Source of the DNA: Lycorma delicatula
Taxonomy: Eukaryota; Arthropoda; Insecta; Hemiptera; Fulgoridae
Direction: 5' to 3'
NCBI RefSeq assembly: GCF_047948215.1
Contig: NC_134461.1
Span: 90,292,245 to 90,356,244, forward strand
DNA length: 64,000 nt
Program-made: the position numbers and the translations under genes
The notes under the pieces: model-generated
The model's input: the letters and a program-made list of their open reading frames with translations, nothing else
What the model was told of the DNA's origin: nothing
The model's database searches: none
Shown: positions 38,201 to 50,360 of the stretch, in pieces
How the letters are laid out: each line of letters opens with the position of its first letter
Position numbering within the stretch: the first letter of the stretch is position 1

Positions 38201-39168
38201 AATGAAATAGAAAAAAAATTGGGGTTTTTATACGTAATATTATTTAAAAACTCATAGTTAATATTGCTTCTGTAAAAAAACTTTTTAAATTTTATTTTAA
38301 ATAAACTGATGGAAAAGTCTTTTAAATGAAGTGGAAATTTATTAAAAATAAGGTCCTTTTGTAAACCAAATTACACCAATTCAGTTTTCTAGTTTGATAG
38401 AGGTGGATGTTATCATTTAAAAAAAAAAAATATTTAACAATTGTCTTTAGCAAAGCTTGCAATTTCGTAAATACAAGGGTTAAAATTTCTAAATACAGGT
38501 CTGCATGATTTAATTTATGAGTGCCAAACACTAAAGCAGTATAGCTCATTTTTTAATTTTGAAAACCATACTGACTTTTTGAGCAAGCTCTAACAGATGA
38601 AAATATTATGTTTTACACATGAAGATACTAAAGCAAAATAAATATTTAATATTGATGACACGCTTAACACTTTATTAGGATGCTTGAAAGAAAAACAGTA
38701 CAGTTTGATTTTGTTGGAAAATGAAATCAATTTGATTCTCACAATGAGTTTCACAAGAATTTCTTATTTGAAAAAGAACCCAACAATTTTGTACAACAGG
38801 CATCAGAAATACTATGGTTATTTAGTTTTCATTAATAGTAATTCTATCCAGGAGATAATCAGTTTTAATTTGAGAAGCACAATGCAATGGTTTTATCCAT
38901 ATTTAAAATTAGATAATACATTCAACGAATGTTTTTTTTAATTTTTGAACTGCTATCACAGAATTTTCTGGTCCTATTAAATAAATATTTGTTTAGTACG
39001 TATATATATTTTAGATATTCAAATAATTCATTAATATTTTGACCATTATGTTAATAAAATTTAATATTTTATATGAAATATAAATAATCAAAACACAGTA
39101 AATTAGTTAAATTTAACTTATTCAGATAACATTAAATATAGATACATTTAAAAATATATATATAAGCA

Positions 39169-39169
<1 letters not shown>

Positions 39170-39213
<44 letters not shown>
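39170..39213. repeat. (TA)n(CA)n microsatellite
   Basis: A long alternating TA tract runs into ACACACACA. Confidence 0.95.
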
Positions 39214-39295
39214 AATGTTTCAAAATTAATGCAGGATTAAAATTGGGCACCATTTTTTTTCTGTTGTTTGGCAACGCCCTCTGAAGCACATGTTG

Positions 39296-39296
39296 T

Positions 39297-39323
<27 letters not shown>
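39296..39323. repeat. (TA)n microsatellite
   Basis: A second TA tract starts about 80 bp after the first. The DNA between the two (about 39240-39292) is less AT-rich (GGGCACCATT, GGCAACGCCCTCTG) and may be the remnant of a small insertion. Confidence 0.9.
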
Positions 39324-39327
<4 letters not shown>

Positions 39328-41159
39328 TTTTTTTGTTTTTACTTGAATTTATTTGTCACAATGGTCAGTATGTTGATGAATTATTTGAATTTTCACTAAA
39401 CTTTATATACACGAGTTGTGTCGTCTGGAAAGAAGGTAACAATGAATGCTTTAAGATATTGAGGCAAATCATTATTAAAAAAATAATATCAGGGGATGAG
39501 ATTTTACACATGGAGCAACTATTCTACTGTAGCTGACTTCTTTTAAGACTTTCTTGTCAAGTTTGTGCTATCATAGTATGTATGATAGCACATAGTATGC
39601 ATTATCTTTAGCACATAAAAAATCTTCAGAATTTATTAAAAATTGATAAAATTATATTTTCTATTCTCTTGAAAAATATGATGACTACATTTTAAAATGT
39701 TTGTAGTTTAAGATGTTGTAAATAGGTGTGTCCTGGTGAATTTTTAATGAGCTTAACAAATCTATTTGCATATGATTATTATTTTCAAATAATGAATGCT
39801 CTAAACAAAAAAAAAAATAAAAATAATAGTTATGAAACGATGAATTAATAATGTATTAGAATATATTCAATAAAGTTTCATAATTGAAGGCAGTAAACAA
39901 CTAATTAATTTCTTGATGGCATATTACTGCTAAAAAATTGAGCCCTAATTCCTCTACAAATCAAAAAAAAAAAAAAAAACACTTTACTACCATGAAAATA
40001 GTACAAAAATAAACAAAACAATAGATTAAATCACTTTGCCATTTAATCATTACACATTTAACTAAATTACACATTTTACTATTTTAATTACTTAGAATTT
40101 ATAAATGTGCAAATAACAGTGGATTAGTGATATTCAACTTTGTAATATTCATTTAATTGAATCGATTATCATAGGATTTTGAAGAATTCAGTTAAATATA
40201 AGTATTAATCGTAATACTATAAGTATTAATTCTCTTATAATGATATCTACTTTTATAAACAATTTAAAACACATAGAGATTTGGATACAGTCACCAACTG
40301 TAAAATAATGGATTGTACAGTACTGACAGTAATTAATTTCATACTATTTACATAACAAAATGACAAATCAATAAATAAAATCTCAATTAATAGTCTAATA
40401 AAAACATTAGTATAATCAACTTTTAATACAAAATGAGTAATAAAAGAAAGGTTGTTAAACATCTTCATCCAAGTTTTAATAAATTCTTTTCATTTCTCAC
40501 CTGACCACCAAAACAGTAACAAATTGCAAATTTAAAGCCCATTCATTACTCTAAATTATCATTAATATTATTAAACTTCTATTTCTTTTTTTATAAGAAA
40601 AGAAATTGATAACATAATGTGCTTACCATATAATTAATTAATGCAGCTGTTACACCTTTTTTTTTAAAAAAAAGGGCAAATATCTACTTTAAAGAAGTAA
40701 TTAAGTAATAAAATTGAATGTCAAAAAAGTACTTAATTTGAACAATGTTTTACTACTGTTTATTTAAAACTGTTTTGCAATACTACTTATATATGCTTAG
40801 AAAATTTAAAAGCACATAACTAATCAATAATAAAAATTTAAGTAGCAGCTGTAAAATTGTGATGAAAATAAAAAAAAAAAAAGACTGTTTGCTAATTGGT
40901 TCATACTGATCTTGAATTAAAACTAATGAAAGTATTAATTCTATTTAGCCTCTTTCTGTTTCATGAAAGCTGTTCAGATATTTTCTGATGCATAGGCGCA
41001 AACAATTTAAAGATTAGAAAGAGCTATTTGATATTTCAAATCAAGTTATAAACTTTTAAAAATATTCTAATGCAGGTATGTATAAAGCAGACATTATTAC
41101 TGAACTTTCTATTCAGTAATAATAATTCTATTTATTTTTTTAATTTTATTGAAATAATA

Positions 41160-41690
41160 TAAATAGAAATTAATGGTGAAGGATGGAGGTATGTCTAAAA
41201 ACAAATAAATGCAAAGTAAGAATGTCAGATAGTGGAACATATTAAACAGAAGTTTCAGGTTAATAACTTGTTAACAGACAGTAAAATTAAAAAAAAGATG
41301 AATAAAGTAAAGTGGATAACAAAAAACAGATTACTAAGAGCAAGGACACCTTTAGTGTAAAAGTCTACTAGGATCAAATATAGATCTAAGAGTAAGAAAG
41401 AAGCTTTTGAAAATATCTACACATAGAATATCACTTTACGGTAATGAAATGTGAAGAATAGGATACATAGAAAGAAAAGGAATAGAAATTTTAGAAAATG
41501 TAGTAAAACACAAGAAGAAAATGTTGGAAATAAGAGATATTCATAAAACTCAAAATTAAGAAGTTTTAAGGTGGATAAGAGAGGACAGAAACTTGTAGGA
41601 ATTTTATAAAGAGCAAACTAAAACAGTAGGTGCATACTAATACATCCAAGTTTAGTTTATATGGCAATAGAATGATATTTAAATAGTGAG
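41160..41690 (+). mobile_element. RTE-type LINE relic, C-terminal ORF2 fragment
   Basis: Plus-strand fragments read RVRKKLLKISTHRISLYGNE, then RKGIEILENVVKHKKKMLEI, then REDRNL. These parallel the family's LR-KLVKTYVWSVALYGSET, RLEAFE-WVWRRMLKI and later blocks. It is more diverged than the other three copies; stops are frequent and the borders are uncertain. Confidence 0.5.
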
Positions 41691-43389
41691 AACTGTACAG
41701 ATAGACATTTACTGGAATATATAAATTGAGGCTGTAGGATAAATTAATTCTGTTAGTAATAAACTGTTATTTATTTATAATTATATTTACTTTTATTTAT
41801 TTTATCATTTTTGTTTTTGTTATTTATTTTTATTTGTTTCCAAAGTGAATGGGTCATTATACTTCTTCCCAATAAAGAATGGTGATAAATTAATTTTTTA
41901 CTTAATACAATGTTCAAGTTTTCATTTATTATTGATATGAAAAATGTAACGTAAATGAGTTACGAATATAAGATATAAGTTAAGATTGTTTTGTTTAAAA
42001 GTAATGATGTTCACTAAACTGCCAATCCCAGTGTTTGCTGTAAACTGCAAAAAAAATTTCCTAAAGAGAATAAACAACGTTTTAGAGCTATAACGACTAT
42101 TGTATTAGATAAAACAGTCCATATGTAGTAATTACGTGACACGATGTACATTTTCTGACATTCATGTCCTGCAGTCCCAGGTTACATTAAGACTGCAACA
42201 ACTGGCATTAGTTTTCTGATTATGTGAAAGCAGCACTTTTCGAAAACATTAAACCATGAAAAGTTACGATTCTTTTTTAAATTTACAGCTTAAGAGTTAA
42301 TAATATTAGCATTAAGCACTCAGTTATTTATGATAAATACTCACATGATTATGTAATCCATTTAATTACCATTTCTAGACTAGGATTACAATTTCAATAA
42401 TAACATATTAATTACAGCAGTATTTATAAACTTTTAATAGTTTAATTAATTAATTAGTTAATTTTTAATGGCAAGATTTTTAGTAATTAGTTACTAACTG
42501 TTAAAATCGTTTAACTACCATCCAGTAGGAAAAAGGTGAATCGTCTGTTGGGTATCTGCAGGAGGTTTATTAAATGAGCCTTTGACCATTAGCATTTATG
42601 TTTACTTAATCCTTTGACTTTTTAATATTTTTATTTTTCATAAGTGTCACATCACGGAATGTAGATTAATGAAAATGTTTACATACATAACAATAAAATA
42701 CATTACATCAATATTTATTTAAAAGTATGTGTAAAATTGTATTCCATTAATTTTTTTCAATATACTTATTTTAAATTTAAATTCAATTTACTTTATAACA
42801 AACATTTTTTTATGCCACGTATAATTATTATGATCAGATATATCAGCTGTCAGTCAGCCAATTTATTAACTTCTAGATAATGGATACTGGTTACAGAAAT
42901 TAATAATCCAATGTCATATTCATTACATGCTTAACTTATTTGTTGTTACTGATGTAAAGTATTTAGTTATTCATTTACAGCTTTACCATTGTCATATGTG
43001 ATTTATTGTTTACTTTAAAGTACCCTGAAAGGTGAAAATTTATCTAATACTAAAAAAAATAATTATAAACTAAACTCTTAATTATATACAATGAAAAGAC
43101 TGCTTAAGACTGGTTTAACTAATTATTTGTCGCAAAATCAGCTTTTAAGGAAAGCCTAAGCAGAAGCAGAACAGACGTGCTTGAGGTCAAAAGTTACTAG
43201 ATGAGGTAATAAGTAGATGTAACACAATCTTTTCCTCTCAGAAACATACATCACCAAATACCACTGCATTAGTCAGACTCAAAGGAAGCCAGACTCAAGT
43301 TATGGCAAGACTCCATGCACAAGTTGCAGCACAGCCCCTGGCAGCTCGCAAAATCATGTTACCGACCAAAGCCATTGCACGTGGTGTCC
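41691..43389. other. AT-rich stretch without recognisable feature
   Basis: I see no gene, transposase or tRNA-like element. Composition becomes less AT-rich from about 43130 onward, probably the 5' part of the LINE copy at 43390, though no protein match was visible before 43390. Confidence 0.5.
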
Positions 43390-44748
43390 AATGTTCGATG
43401 CGGGTTTGGTGGTCGTGACCACACTTTTAACATCTGTGACGACTTACCAGGCGTTCCTGGATACTCTGTTTCCAGATGCTCCGGAGGGTGAAGCAAAGAT
43501 CGGCGTTAGGGTGGGGGCTATGCCCTTCCCTGGTATATGGACTGTGGATCCCATTGATATATACACACGAGTGATTTCTCGAATGGCACTGGAAAAGGTC
43601 CGGGGATTGACCAATTTGACCTGGATATATTCTACCATCTGCTGCCTGTCATAAGAGAGCTACTTGGCAGGCTGTTCTCAAGGTGTCTAAGCTGGGGCTG
43701 CTTCTCAACTTGTTGGAAAGTGGCTTTGGTGAGGGTGATCTTAAAACCTGGAAAGGATCCTAGTGAGGTCGGCAGTTACTGACCCATCAGCCTTTTGCCA
43801 ATAATTGGCAAGTTGCTTGAAAGGCTGGTTGTGGAACGGCTCTGGGAAAGCATTGAGGTGAACTGTTTTCTAAACCGAGACCAGTATGGCTTCACAAAAG
43901 CGGTTGGCACTGAGGATTGCATCTTAAGTGCTCTTGCCGAGGTGGAAAGCGCCGACTGTAAATATCTTTTGGCAAGTTTTATATACATAGCATTTCCTTC
44001 CTTGTGTTAGAGTTCTGTCCTCTATGATTTGGAATACCACATTGTTCCCGTAGCCCTGCAGGCCATGGTATGTGACTATTTGTCTAACCGTACAGTTCTG
44101 TTTAAGGATGTGCACTTAGTTGTGGAAAAATCTGTTACCACGGGAAGCCTGCAGGGTTCTGTTCTCGGTCCCCTGCTGTGAAACCTGGTATTCGATGTAT
44201 TTCTGGGATTAACATTTCTATAAGGGGTCACGGGCCCAGGCTTTCGCCAATGACTGTCTCCTTTTACTTTGTGGTAATTCATGACCACAGCTAGTAGACC
44301 AAGCGCAAGCAACCTTGTCAACTGCAGAGGGCTGGATGGACATTCAAAATTTAAAGATTTCTGTGCCCAAGACAAAAATTTATGCTTCAAGGGTGCAGAC
44401 AAATTTGTACAGTCGCAACCCCCATATCAAATATAAAGGTTGTGTAATCAGCCAGTTATAGTTCATAAGTACCTAGGTGTTTTGTTTGATGTAAAGTTGC
44501 TGTTTAGCAACCACATTAAGCAAATAGTGGCAGACGCAGTCTCAGTGATGCACAAACTTAGGAGGATTGCTTGGAAAGACTATGGGTTGTTGGGCTGTCA
44601 AATATACATGGTGTCTTTGAAAGCATGACCTCATATGTGGCATCCATTTGGGCACATAGGTTGGATATGAATAGAGCAATTGTTCAAAATTTAAGGAGTG
44701 CCCAGCACAGAGCCTCAATTGTATGCACTGGTGTTTTTAAAACAACCT

Positions 44749-44750
<2 letters not shown>
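43390..44750 (+). mobile_element. R1/I/jockey-type LINE relic, reverse transcriptase part
   Basis: ORF2 fragments run in order on the plus strand. Pre-RT sequence (DTLFPDAPEGEAKIG) comes first, then GPDQFDLDIFYHLLP with a frame change. Next are KPGKDPSEVGSY, stop, PISLLPIIGKLLERL and NRDQYGFTKAVGTEDCI, the classic SYRPISLLP ... QYGF-G-ST motifs. The continuation is VTTGSLQGSVLGPLLWNLVF, with TGA in the Trp position. The catalytic block reads AFANDCLLLL near 44247, so the FADD motif carries D-to-N. KYLGVLFDVKLLFSNHI and RAIVQNLRSAQHRASIVC close the domain. The copy is split by a retroposon at 44751-45089 and continues at 45102. Confidence 0.88.
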
Positions 44751-44785
<35 letters not shown>

Positions 44786-45101
44786 TTTATCTTATTAAAC
44801 ACCCCAAGGCAACCAGCCTCCGCCCGTTAGGACATAGCATGGTCACCTTGCAGTGTCGTGGCAGCAGTCTCTGCCCCCCCTATCTGCCTCCTGCCGGAGG
44901 ATCTCCCGCCGGGGTCCCCAAAGCCTCTTCGGGGTGAGCCAACCACCTCATTCGGGCAGCTAACTCCCCCCTCCACAATGGGGCTACCCTCCCCGTCCCT
45001 ATCCTACCTGTAGCCGGCACGCCTTCCGCGTACCGCTACCCCCACGCGTTCCTCTCATACCTGAGGGTCCTTAATGCCTCAGGTATGAGAAAACAACCTC
45101 C
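44739..45101 (-). mobile_element. GC-rich poly(A) retroposon nested in the LINE, with 12-bp target duplication
   Basis: A 339-bp insert (44751-45089) is flanked by AAAACAACCTCC on both sides (44739-44750 and 45090-45101). On the minus strand it ends in a 33-nt A run, preceded by AT-rich sequence. Its 5' end is a 13-bp perfect hairpin (CTCATACCTGAGG / CCTCAGGTATGAG, about 45058-45089). The interior is markedly GC-rich compared with everything around it. I see no ORF and no convincing Pol III A and B boxes. It must be younger than the LINE it interrupts. It could be a 5'-truncated LINE end or a SINE-like element; I do not recognise the family. Confidence 0.88.
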
Positions 45102-45800
45102 TACAATGCTACCACCATACTGGGAAAGGCTCTCCCATTCAATTTAGTGGTGAAAGTTCAGGCAGCCATGTGGAGATTGCGAAGAAGCTGGGAGGCCAAG
45201 GTATTTGGGATGTGGTTTTGAGTTGGGCCAGTACCAGAGCGGAACGGTGATCACAATGCACCGGATCTAAATTTCATTCAGTTGTCCATCTCCCGCCTGT
45301 GGAAGAAGCTGCAGAGCCTCACGATGGAAGCATTGCAGCTGGAATTGGACACCACAACTAAGGGAAGATCCTTGTATAAGTTTTTACAGGATTTTTTACA
45401 GGATTTGGGTGGATGGTATGTCTCGAGCTCATTTTTAAGGACAACGGGTGCCCAGGTGCTCACCAACCACTCTAAACTTGTACCAATATCTGTTTTGATT
45501 CCGCCTGGCAGTTGATGAGCTGTGTGTCTGCGGGGAGTTCCAGTCAAATGAACACCTGATGTTTGACTGCCCTGCTCTTGGGGGGGCCAGAGACCGGGCC
45601 ACCCTGGGACTTAGAGGTTGTTACGTTCCACTTTTAGTCGTCTGGTGCTGCTACCTAGCTAGAGCTAAAAATTCCGGCTAGCTCTGATCATACGATGTTC
45701 TATGTCATGATGCCGCAAGGAGCAGTCGTGATCGTATAAGTAACCTGTATTCATTCGGCGCCCGAATCCTGCAAAGAGCAGTCATATTTTTTATTTGGTT
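45102..45800 (+). mobile_element. R1/I/jockey-type LINE relic, C-terminal part
   Basis: This continues the ORF2 interrupted at 44750. It reads YNATTILGKALPFNLVVKVQ and AAMWRLRRSWEAKVFG, then a stop. The 77-codon open stretch SISRLWKKLQSLTMEALQLE onward follows. Near 45520-45590, in another frame, comes DELCVCGEFQSNEHLMFDCP. That is the Cys-x-Cys ... His ... Cys cluster found at the C-terminus of R1- and I-type LINE proteins. Removing the retroposon rejoins the protein in frame (VFKTTS-YNATT). The 3' end is not clear; similarity fades after about 45640. Confidence 0.82.
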
Positions 45801-46560
45801 TGGCTGGGCAATTATTGTTACTAGTAGTAAACTTGATAATGTTCAAGTGTAGTTATGTTAGCATTTATTATTGTCAATTTAGTTTGTCATGTTAGTTATT
45901 ATGTCAAGAGTAACGACATATTAAATATAACAATTCAAGGGCAACAAGGAGTTGTTTCATTTCTTCATAATCAAATACAGTCCATACTCGCTCTAAAATC
46001 TACCAGAGGTCAAGGGGAAAATTGGCCACCCACAAGTGGTAAGAGCCGCAATGTCGGACCATATGGGAGTTCCTAGATGCAGTTCAACTGGCATCCGTAG
46101 TTTGCTTAAGGCAAACTCTTACCACATTACTGTGAGAAGCTAACCCTGAGTATGGCTGACCACCAGCCAATTATTACGGCTGCAAGTGCTATAAAATGGT
46201 GGACAGGTACTTGCTGGCATTCACTGACTTATGCGTGGCAGCGAAACAAATTTTATTATGAATGATATATATTTTTAGTAGTTGATGGTGTGCGCCTACC
46301 CTTTTTAGCAAATATATTGACAACTGAGCAGTTGGGGCATGTAAGCTGATGCACCATAGCACCACGCTTAGTCTGCTCATGCTGTTAGGTAAGCTGTTAG
46401 GTATTAGGATACTGGTTGCTAAACTGTTTGAGGCTCAGTTGCCGTTTGTGGAACAGACATTTGGTCTTATGCTTTAGAGCAACTGAATCGGGTGGTGGCC
46501 GGAGAAATGCCAAGCAAACTAATGCATTAGTTTAGTCAGGCAAAAGTTTATTCTAATTTA
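45801..46560. other. Less AT-rich block of unknown origin
   Basis: This block is much less AT-rich than its surroundings and contains a 73-codon plus ORF (45855-46076) with no recognised domain. It may be 3' untranslated sequence of the LINE or another old repeat. No terminal repeats were seen. Confidence 0.35.
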
Positions 46561-47197
46561 ATATTTTTCCACAATGTTTTAATTAACGAGTATTAATCAG
46601 CGAGGTTTATTGTCAAAGTAATTCTAATCACAAAATTTTCTAGTAATATTAACACCCTTAAAAATAAAAACTATTAAAAGTACTCTTATATAAACAGGAA
46701 ATTTTAAATACAATTAAAATAATAGAAAAAATAGTTAATATACAGTTAATATTGATCTTTATAGTTAATATTGATCAAGTTGATCTAAGTATACAAATAC
46801 TATAGTACCCATCATGCCTAACAAATACAACATGCCAAATTTAAAATAGACTACAATAAAATAAATTATCAACAAAAAAAATTTATATATATATAAATAA
46901 AAGCTTTTAATTTCAAAACACAACATAAATTCTAAAGGTGTAATTATTAGTAATGAAGTTAACAGTTTTACTCCATCATTTTTTTCAGTGGTAGGAGAAA
47001 GAATAGTTACACAGACTGTTGTAAGCAGAGTACAAGGTTGTGGTATATAATGCTGTATTTTGATATATTAACTAATCTATCTGTAAATAGCATTTTCCTA
47101 ATAAACTTTGAACAAGAAATACACAAGTTCTCACTTTACATTACATGTCATATTGCTTTAAATAATTCTTTTTAAAAAACTACACTCATCTGACTTG
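46561..47197. other. AT-rich spacer
   Basis: No feature recognised. Confidence 0.5.
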
Positions 47198-47800
47198 TAC
47201 GAGGGTAAGTCAATTATTATCCGCAATGTAGTTATAAATTTTATTGCAATACAAATAGGAAACTTACATGTACATCATTTTTCAACATAGTCCCCTTGCA
47301 TTTCAACGCACTTGGTCCATTGTTACACAAGCTTCTGATGCCCTCATAAAAGAAGGTTTTCAGTTGAGCTGCGAGCCAGGAATGCACCGCTTCTTTCACT
47401 GTTTCGTCTGAGGTAAATCGACGGCTCCTTAATGCCTCTTGAGTGGACCAAACAAGTGGTAGTCAGAAGGGGCAAGATCAGGACTATATGGAGGATGAGC
47501 CAGTACTTAAAAGTTGAGTTTCTGGTTCGTTTCAGCAGTGTGGGCAGCAGTAAGTGGACGGGCATTGTCGTGCAACAACACAACACCTTTCGACAGCAGT
47601 CCTAGGCATTTGTTTCAAATTGCAGGCTTCAGCTTGGCAGTAAGCATCTCACTGTAACGCGCACTGTTTATTGCCGTGCCCCTTTCCTCATAATGTTCCA
47701 GTACTGGGCCTTGTGAGTCCCAAAAAACCATTCGCATCGGTTTTCCTGTAGACGGTTGGGTCTTGAACTTTTTTTTGCAGGGCGAATTTGGATGTTTCCA
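47198..47800 (-). mobile_element. Mariner transposon relic, 3' half with terminal repeat
   Basis: The left border is a mariner-type terminal repeat (TACGAGGGTAAGTCAATTAT, 47198 onward). Reading inward on the minus strand, the C-terminal half of a transposase appears in one frame with stops: STGKPMRMVFWDSQGPVLEH, then LLSKGVVLLHDNARPLTAAH with the second catalytic Asp. Next comes PPYSPDLAPSDYHLFGPLKR with the third (D34D-type spacing). The motifs are well kept, so this copy is younger than the relic near 11.1-11.9 kb. The N-terminal half and the other terminal repeat are not adjacent; similarity stops near 47800. Confidence 0.88.
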
Positions 47801-48027
47801 AAGAAATTACATAAAAATATTTCTCTCAAGTAAGAGATAAGGTTCTCCGGAATATGCTACACATAATAAGATTATATTTTACTACACACTTTCCTATTAA
47901 AGTTTTTTAATATTTGTACAAAAATTCTTTGAGTTTCAAACAACATCACTGTATATCAATCGTCTTATAGCAATCAAATATTAAGCAAAGATGACAAAAA
48001 AGTCAGAGATTTGTCAGTATAGACAAT

Positions 48028-48094
48028 ATCATCCTGATTCATCCTTTTAAGTAATACCTTACAGTGGTTCTGGAGGCTAAACAGAAAAAGAAAG
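48028..48094 (+). mobile_element. 5'-truncated SINE (family 1) tail
   Basis: Only the last part of family 1 is present: ATCCTTTTAAGTAATACC, then TGGAGGCTAAACAG and an A/G-rich tail. Possible short duplications (TATAGACAAT and TACAGACAAT) flank it. The tRNA-like head is absent, as expected from incomplete reverse transcription. Confidence 0.7.
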
Positions 48095-49621
48095 AATACA
48101 GACAATTTTTTTTTTCAATTTCAATTATCTGGTAAAAACTTTCAATGGGACCACGAAAAGGAAGTTTCTGTACAAAATAATAAAAGAACACAATTCATTT
48201 GACATAGAAAAATTGTAAGTTCTAATTGAAGACCTCCTTTTTTTGTTGTCTGTTAAAAATGAAGAGGAAAAAATGTAAAAGAAAGTACAAAGTATAGAGT
48301 ACATGATGTATATACATAATTTTTACATCAATACGCTTTCTATATTCAAGATTACAAAAAAATAAAAATAAACAAAAAAGTAATAGAGATTCACTTCATT
48401 AATCTGTCTACTATTGTAATCATGCATCATAAATTTATTACTACTTTTGAAAACTATTATGTAAATCACCAAAGATGTTTTGTGGAACACAATTATGTAA
48501 TGAAAATATACATTATCACATAGTAAACACTGAGATCAGTGAAAGTTCAATAAACTTTAGAAAACATATTTTATATATATTATTTCGCTAATTAATTAAT
48601 TATTTTAAAATCATACAAAAAATAATGATTATAATTAACAAAAAAAAAAAAATTTTTGAATTAATACCTGCTCAACGAGTTATGTAAAAGTCACATTATC
48701 AAATTTTAAGTTTATATTTACAAATTGGAAAAATATGAGCAATAATGGAATTTGTTCCTTCACTTTTTTTTTAAATCTTCATTAAATTAAGACTTTAGAA
48801 TAAATATATATATATTATATTTTGCACACATAATTAACTATTAATTACAAGAAAATTAGGTAAAACTAGTTTGTTAACAGATTAGGTAAAGATTAAAAAC
48901 TACAAGGGGATGAAGGAGAAGACTTGGGACAAAAATGGATGGAGACAGCAAGGGTGTAAGGCTACCAAGTAGAACACCAGATGAAGATGAGATATTCAAA
49001 GTGGTTTTTTGAAAACGTTTTTCACAAATATTACTTATATCACAGAGACAGCAGAGATGAGGAAAATATTTGTGTCTGATATTTTTATTTTCCCAACTTT
49101 TTATATCCCAAAATTCTAGGCAGATTAAAAAAAAAAAATAAATGAATTGCACTGACATCTCATTTATAGAAGCCATTAGACCAAATTTCAGGACTTTATA
49201 TTACTGCAGTTCAGAGATATGAAATGTAATTGGACTTTATTATTCCCTTCCATTCCTTTCTAAAAATATACCAAAATGAGACATAAGCACACTAATATAT
49301 TTAATAAAACTAAAAAATATTTTACAGAATATTTAACTATTAAATAGAAACAGAATCAGCAATAACCAGCACTTATTGAAATATGTGTATATTTCCAATA
49401 TTTAAGGAATAAAATTAAAAAAGAAATTTTCTGCCATATTATTAGCACCCAAAATAACAGAAAGTTTATTCTCTTTACATCTTTAGTGGGATATGACACT
49501 CCTATATATATATATATATATACAATGCATATATAATAAATATAATGTGTTCATATATACAATATATACATATTATTTTACTGAAATTAATGTTTTTAAG
49601 ATTCATATTAATCCTCTGTAC
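48095..49621. other. AT-rich stretch, no confident gene
   Basis: A 100-codon minus ORF (48874-49176) is the longest open frame but has no recognised domain and no conserved-looking motif. A (TA)n tract lies at 49502-49524. A plus-strand fragment of the unit clustered at 6405-6692 begins at about 49597. Confidence 0.45.
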
Positions 49622-50354
49622 TGTTAAAATATATTTAAATTCTATTAAATAAACTGCCTTATACATAATCATAATATTGAGATGACATATCTTACTTTAA
49701 TTTTTCATGAAAATAATTTTGTAGAAAGTTTATTTATTTATTTTATCCTCAGTCATAACTGAAATAATTTTGGTATTGCATAATAAAAATTTAAAAATAA
49801 AAATACTATAACAATGAAAACTGCATATTAGTTGACATGAGTGCTGCTATCTTGCAGTTTTTATACATAAAAAACAAATAGATTCTTTAAAACTAGATTT
49901 CTTGAATGTGATAGAAATTATAAAAATAATAAATTTGGTTTAGCTAATATAGCAGACTATCTAATAAACAATAAACATACTACTTTTGATATAAACACAA
50001 ATTTAGAAATATTAGAGATTAAAGATGACATAAAATTAAATATATTAGAAAAATATTACATATTTAAATAAAAACAAAATTTCAATTTGCTAAACTATCA
50101 GGTAGTGTTTGGGCGAGATGGTCTTATAAAAACTGCAACAGATAGCAGCACTCATGTAAATTAATATGCAATTTTCATTGTTTTAACATTTTTATTTTTA
50201 AATTTTTATCATGCAATAATGGAATTATTTCAATCATGCCTGAGAATGCAGGATCCTGCAAAAGTAATTTTATGAAAAATTAAAGTAAGATACGTCTTAT
50301 TTCAACATTCTGTACTCAGTGGTTTATTCAATAGAATTTAAATATATATAAACT
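49622..50354 (+). mobile_element. Penelope-like element relic: GIY-YIG endonuclease tail between inverted repeats
   Basis: From 49876 the plus strand reads NRFFKTRFLECDRNYKNN, KFGLANIADYLINNKH and LEILEIKDDIKLNILEKYYI. After one stop it continues KQNFNLLN ... TDSSTHVN and a stop. This matches the C-terminal endonuclease region of Penelope-like proteins (F-TRF-EH ... A-HLL--GH ... LEIL ... LE--YI ... LN). The last codons and following 3' sequence (50122-50354) form a long inverted repeat with 49622-49867 (arms about 240 bp, spacer about 254 bp, including ACATGAGTGCTGCTATCT). Penelope-like elements are known for inverted or tandem end copies. No reverse transcriptase was found, so the copy is 5'-truncated. 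Confidence 0.75.
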
Positions 50355-50360
50355 AACAAT

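Larger units (their letters stand above)
35282..41159. other. AT-rich stretch, probably intron of the transporter gene
   Basis: No exon-like block or transposable-element protein was recognised. If the missing first exon lies further along on the minus strand, this is intronic. Two (TA)n microsatellites (39170-39213 and 39296-39323) are the only defined structures. Short ORFs are low-complexity. Confidence 0.55.

Noticed and set aside
44076..44402. 108-codon minus ORF
   Set aside because: Antisense shadow of the LINE reverse transcriptase region on the plus strand.
44698..44937. 79-codon ORF with a poly-Phe run
   Set aside because: Produced by the 33-nt T run of the nested retroposon, not a protein.
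48874..49176. 100-codon minus ORF
   Set aside because: Longest frame in its area, but the sequence shows no domain, signal of conservation or splice structure.
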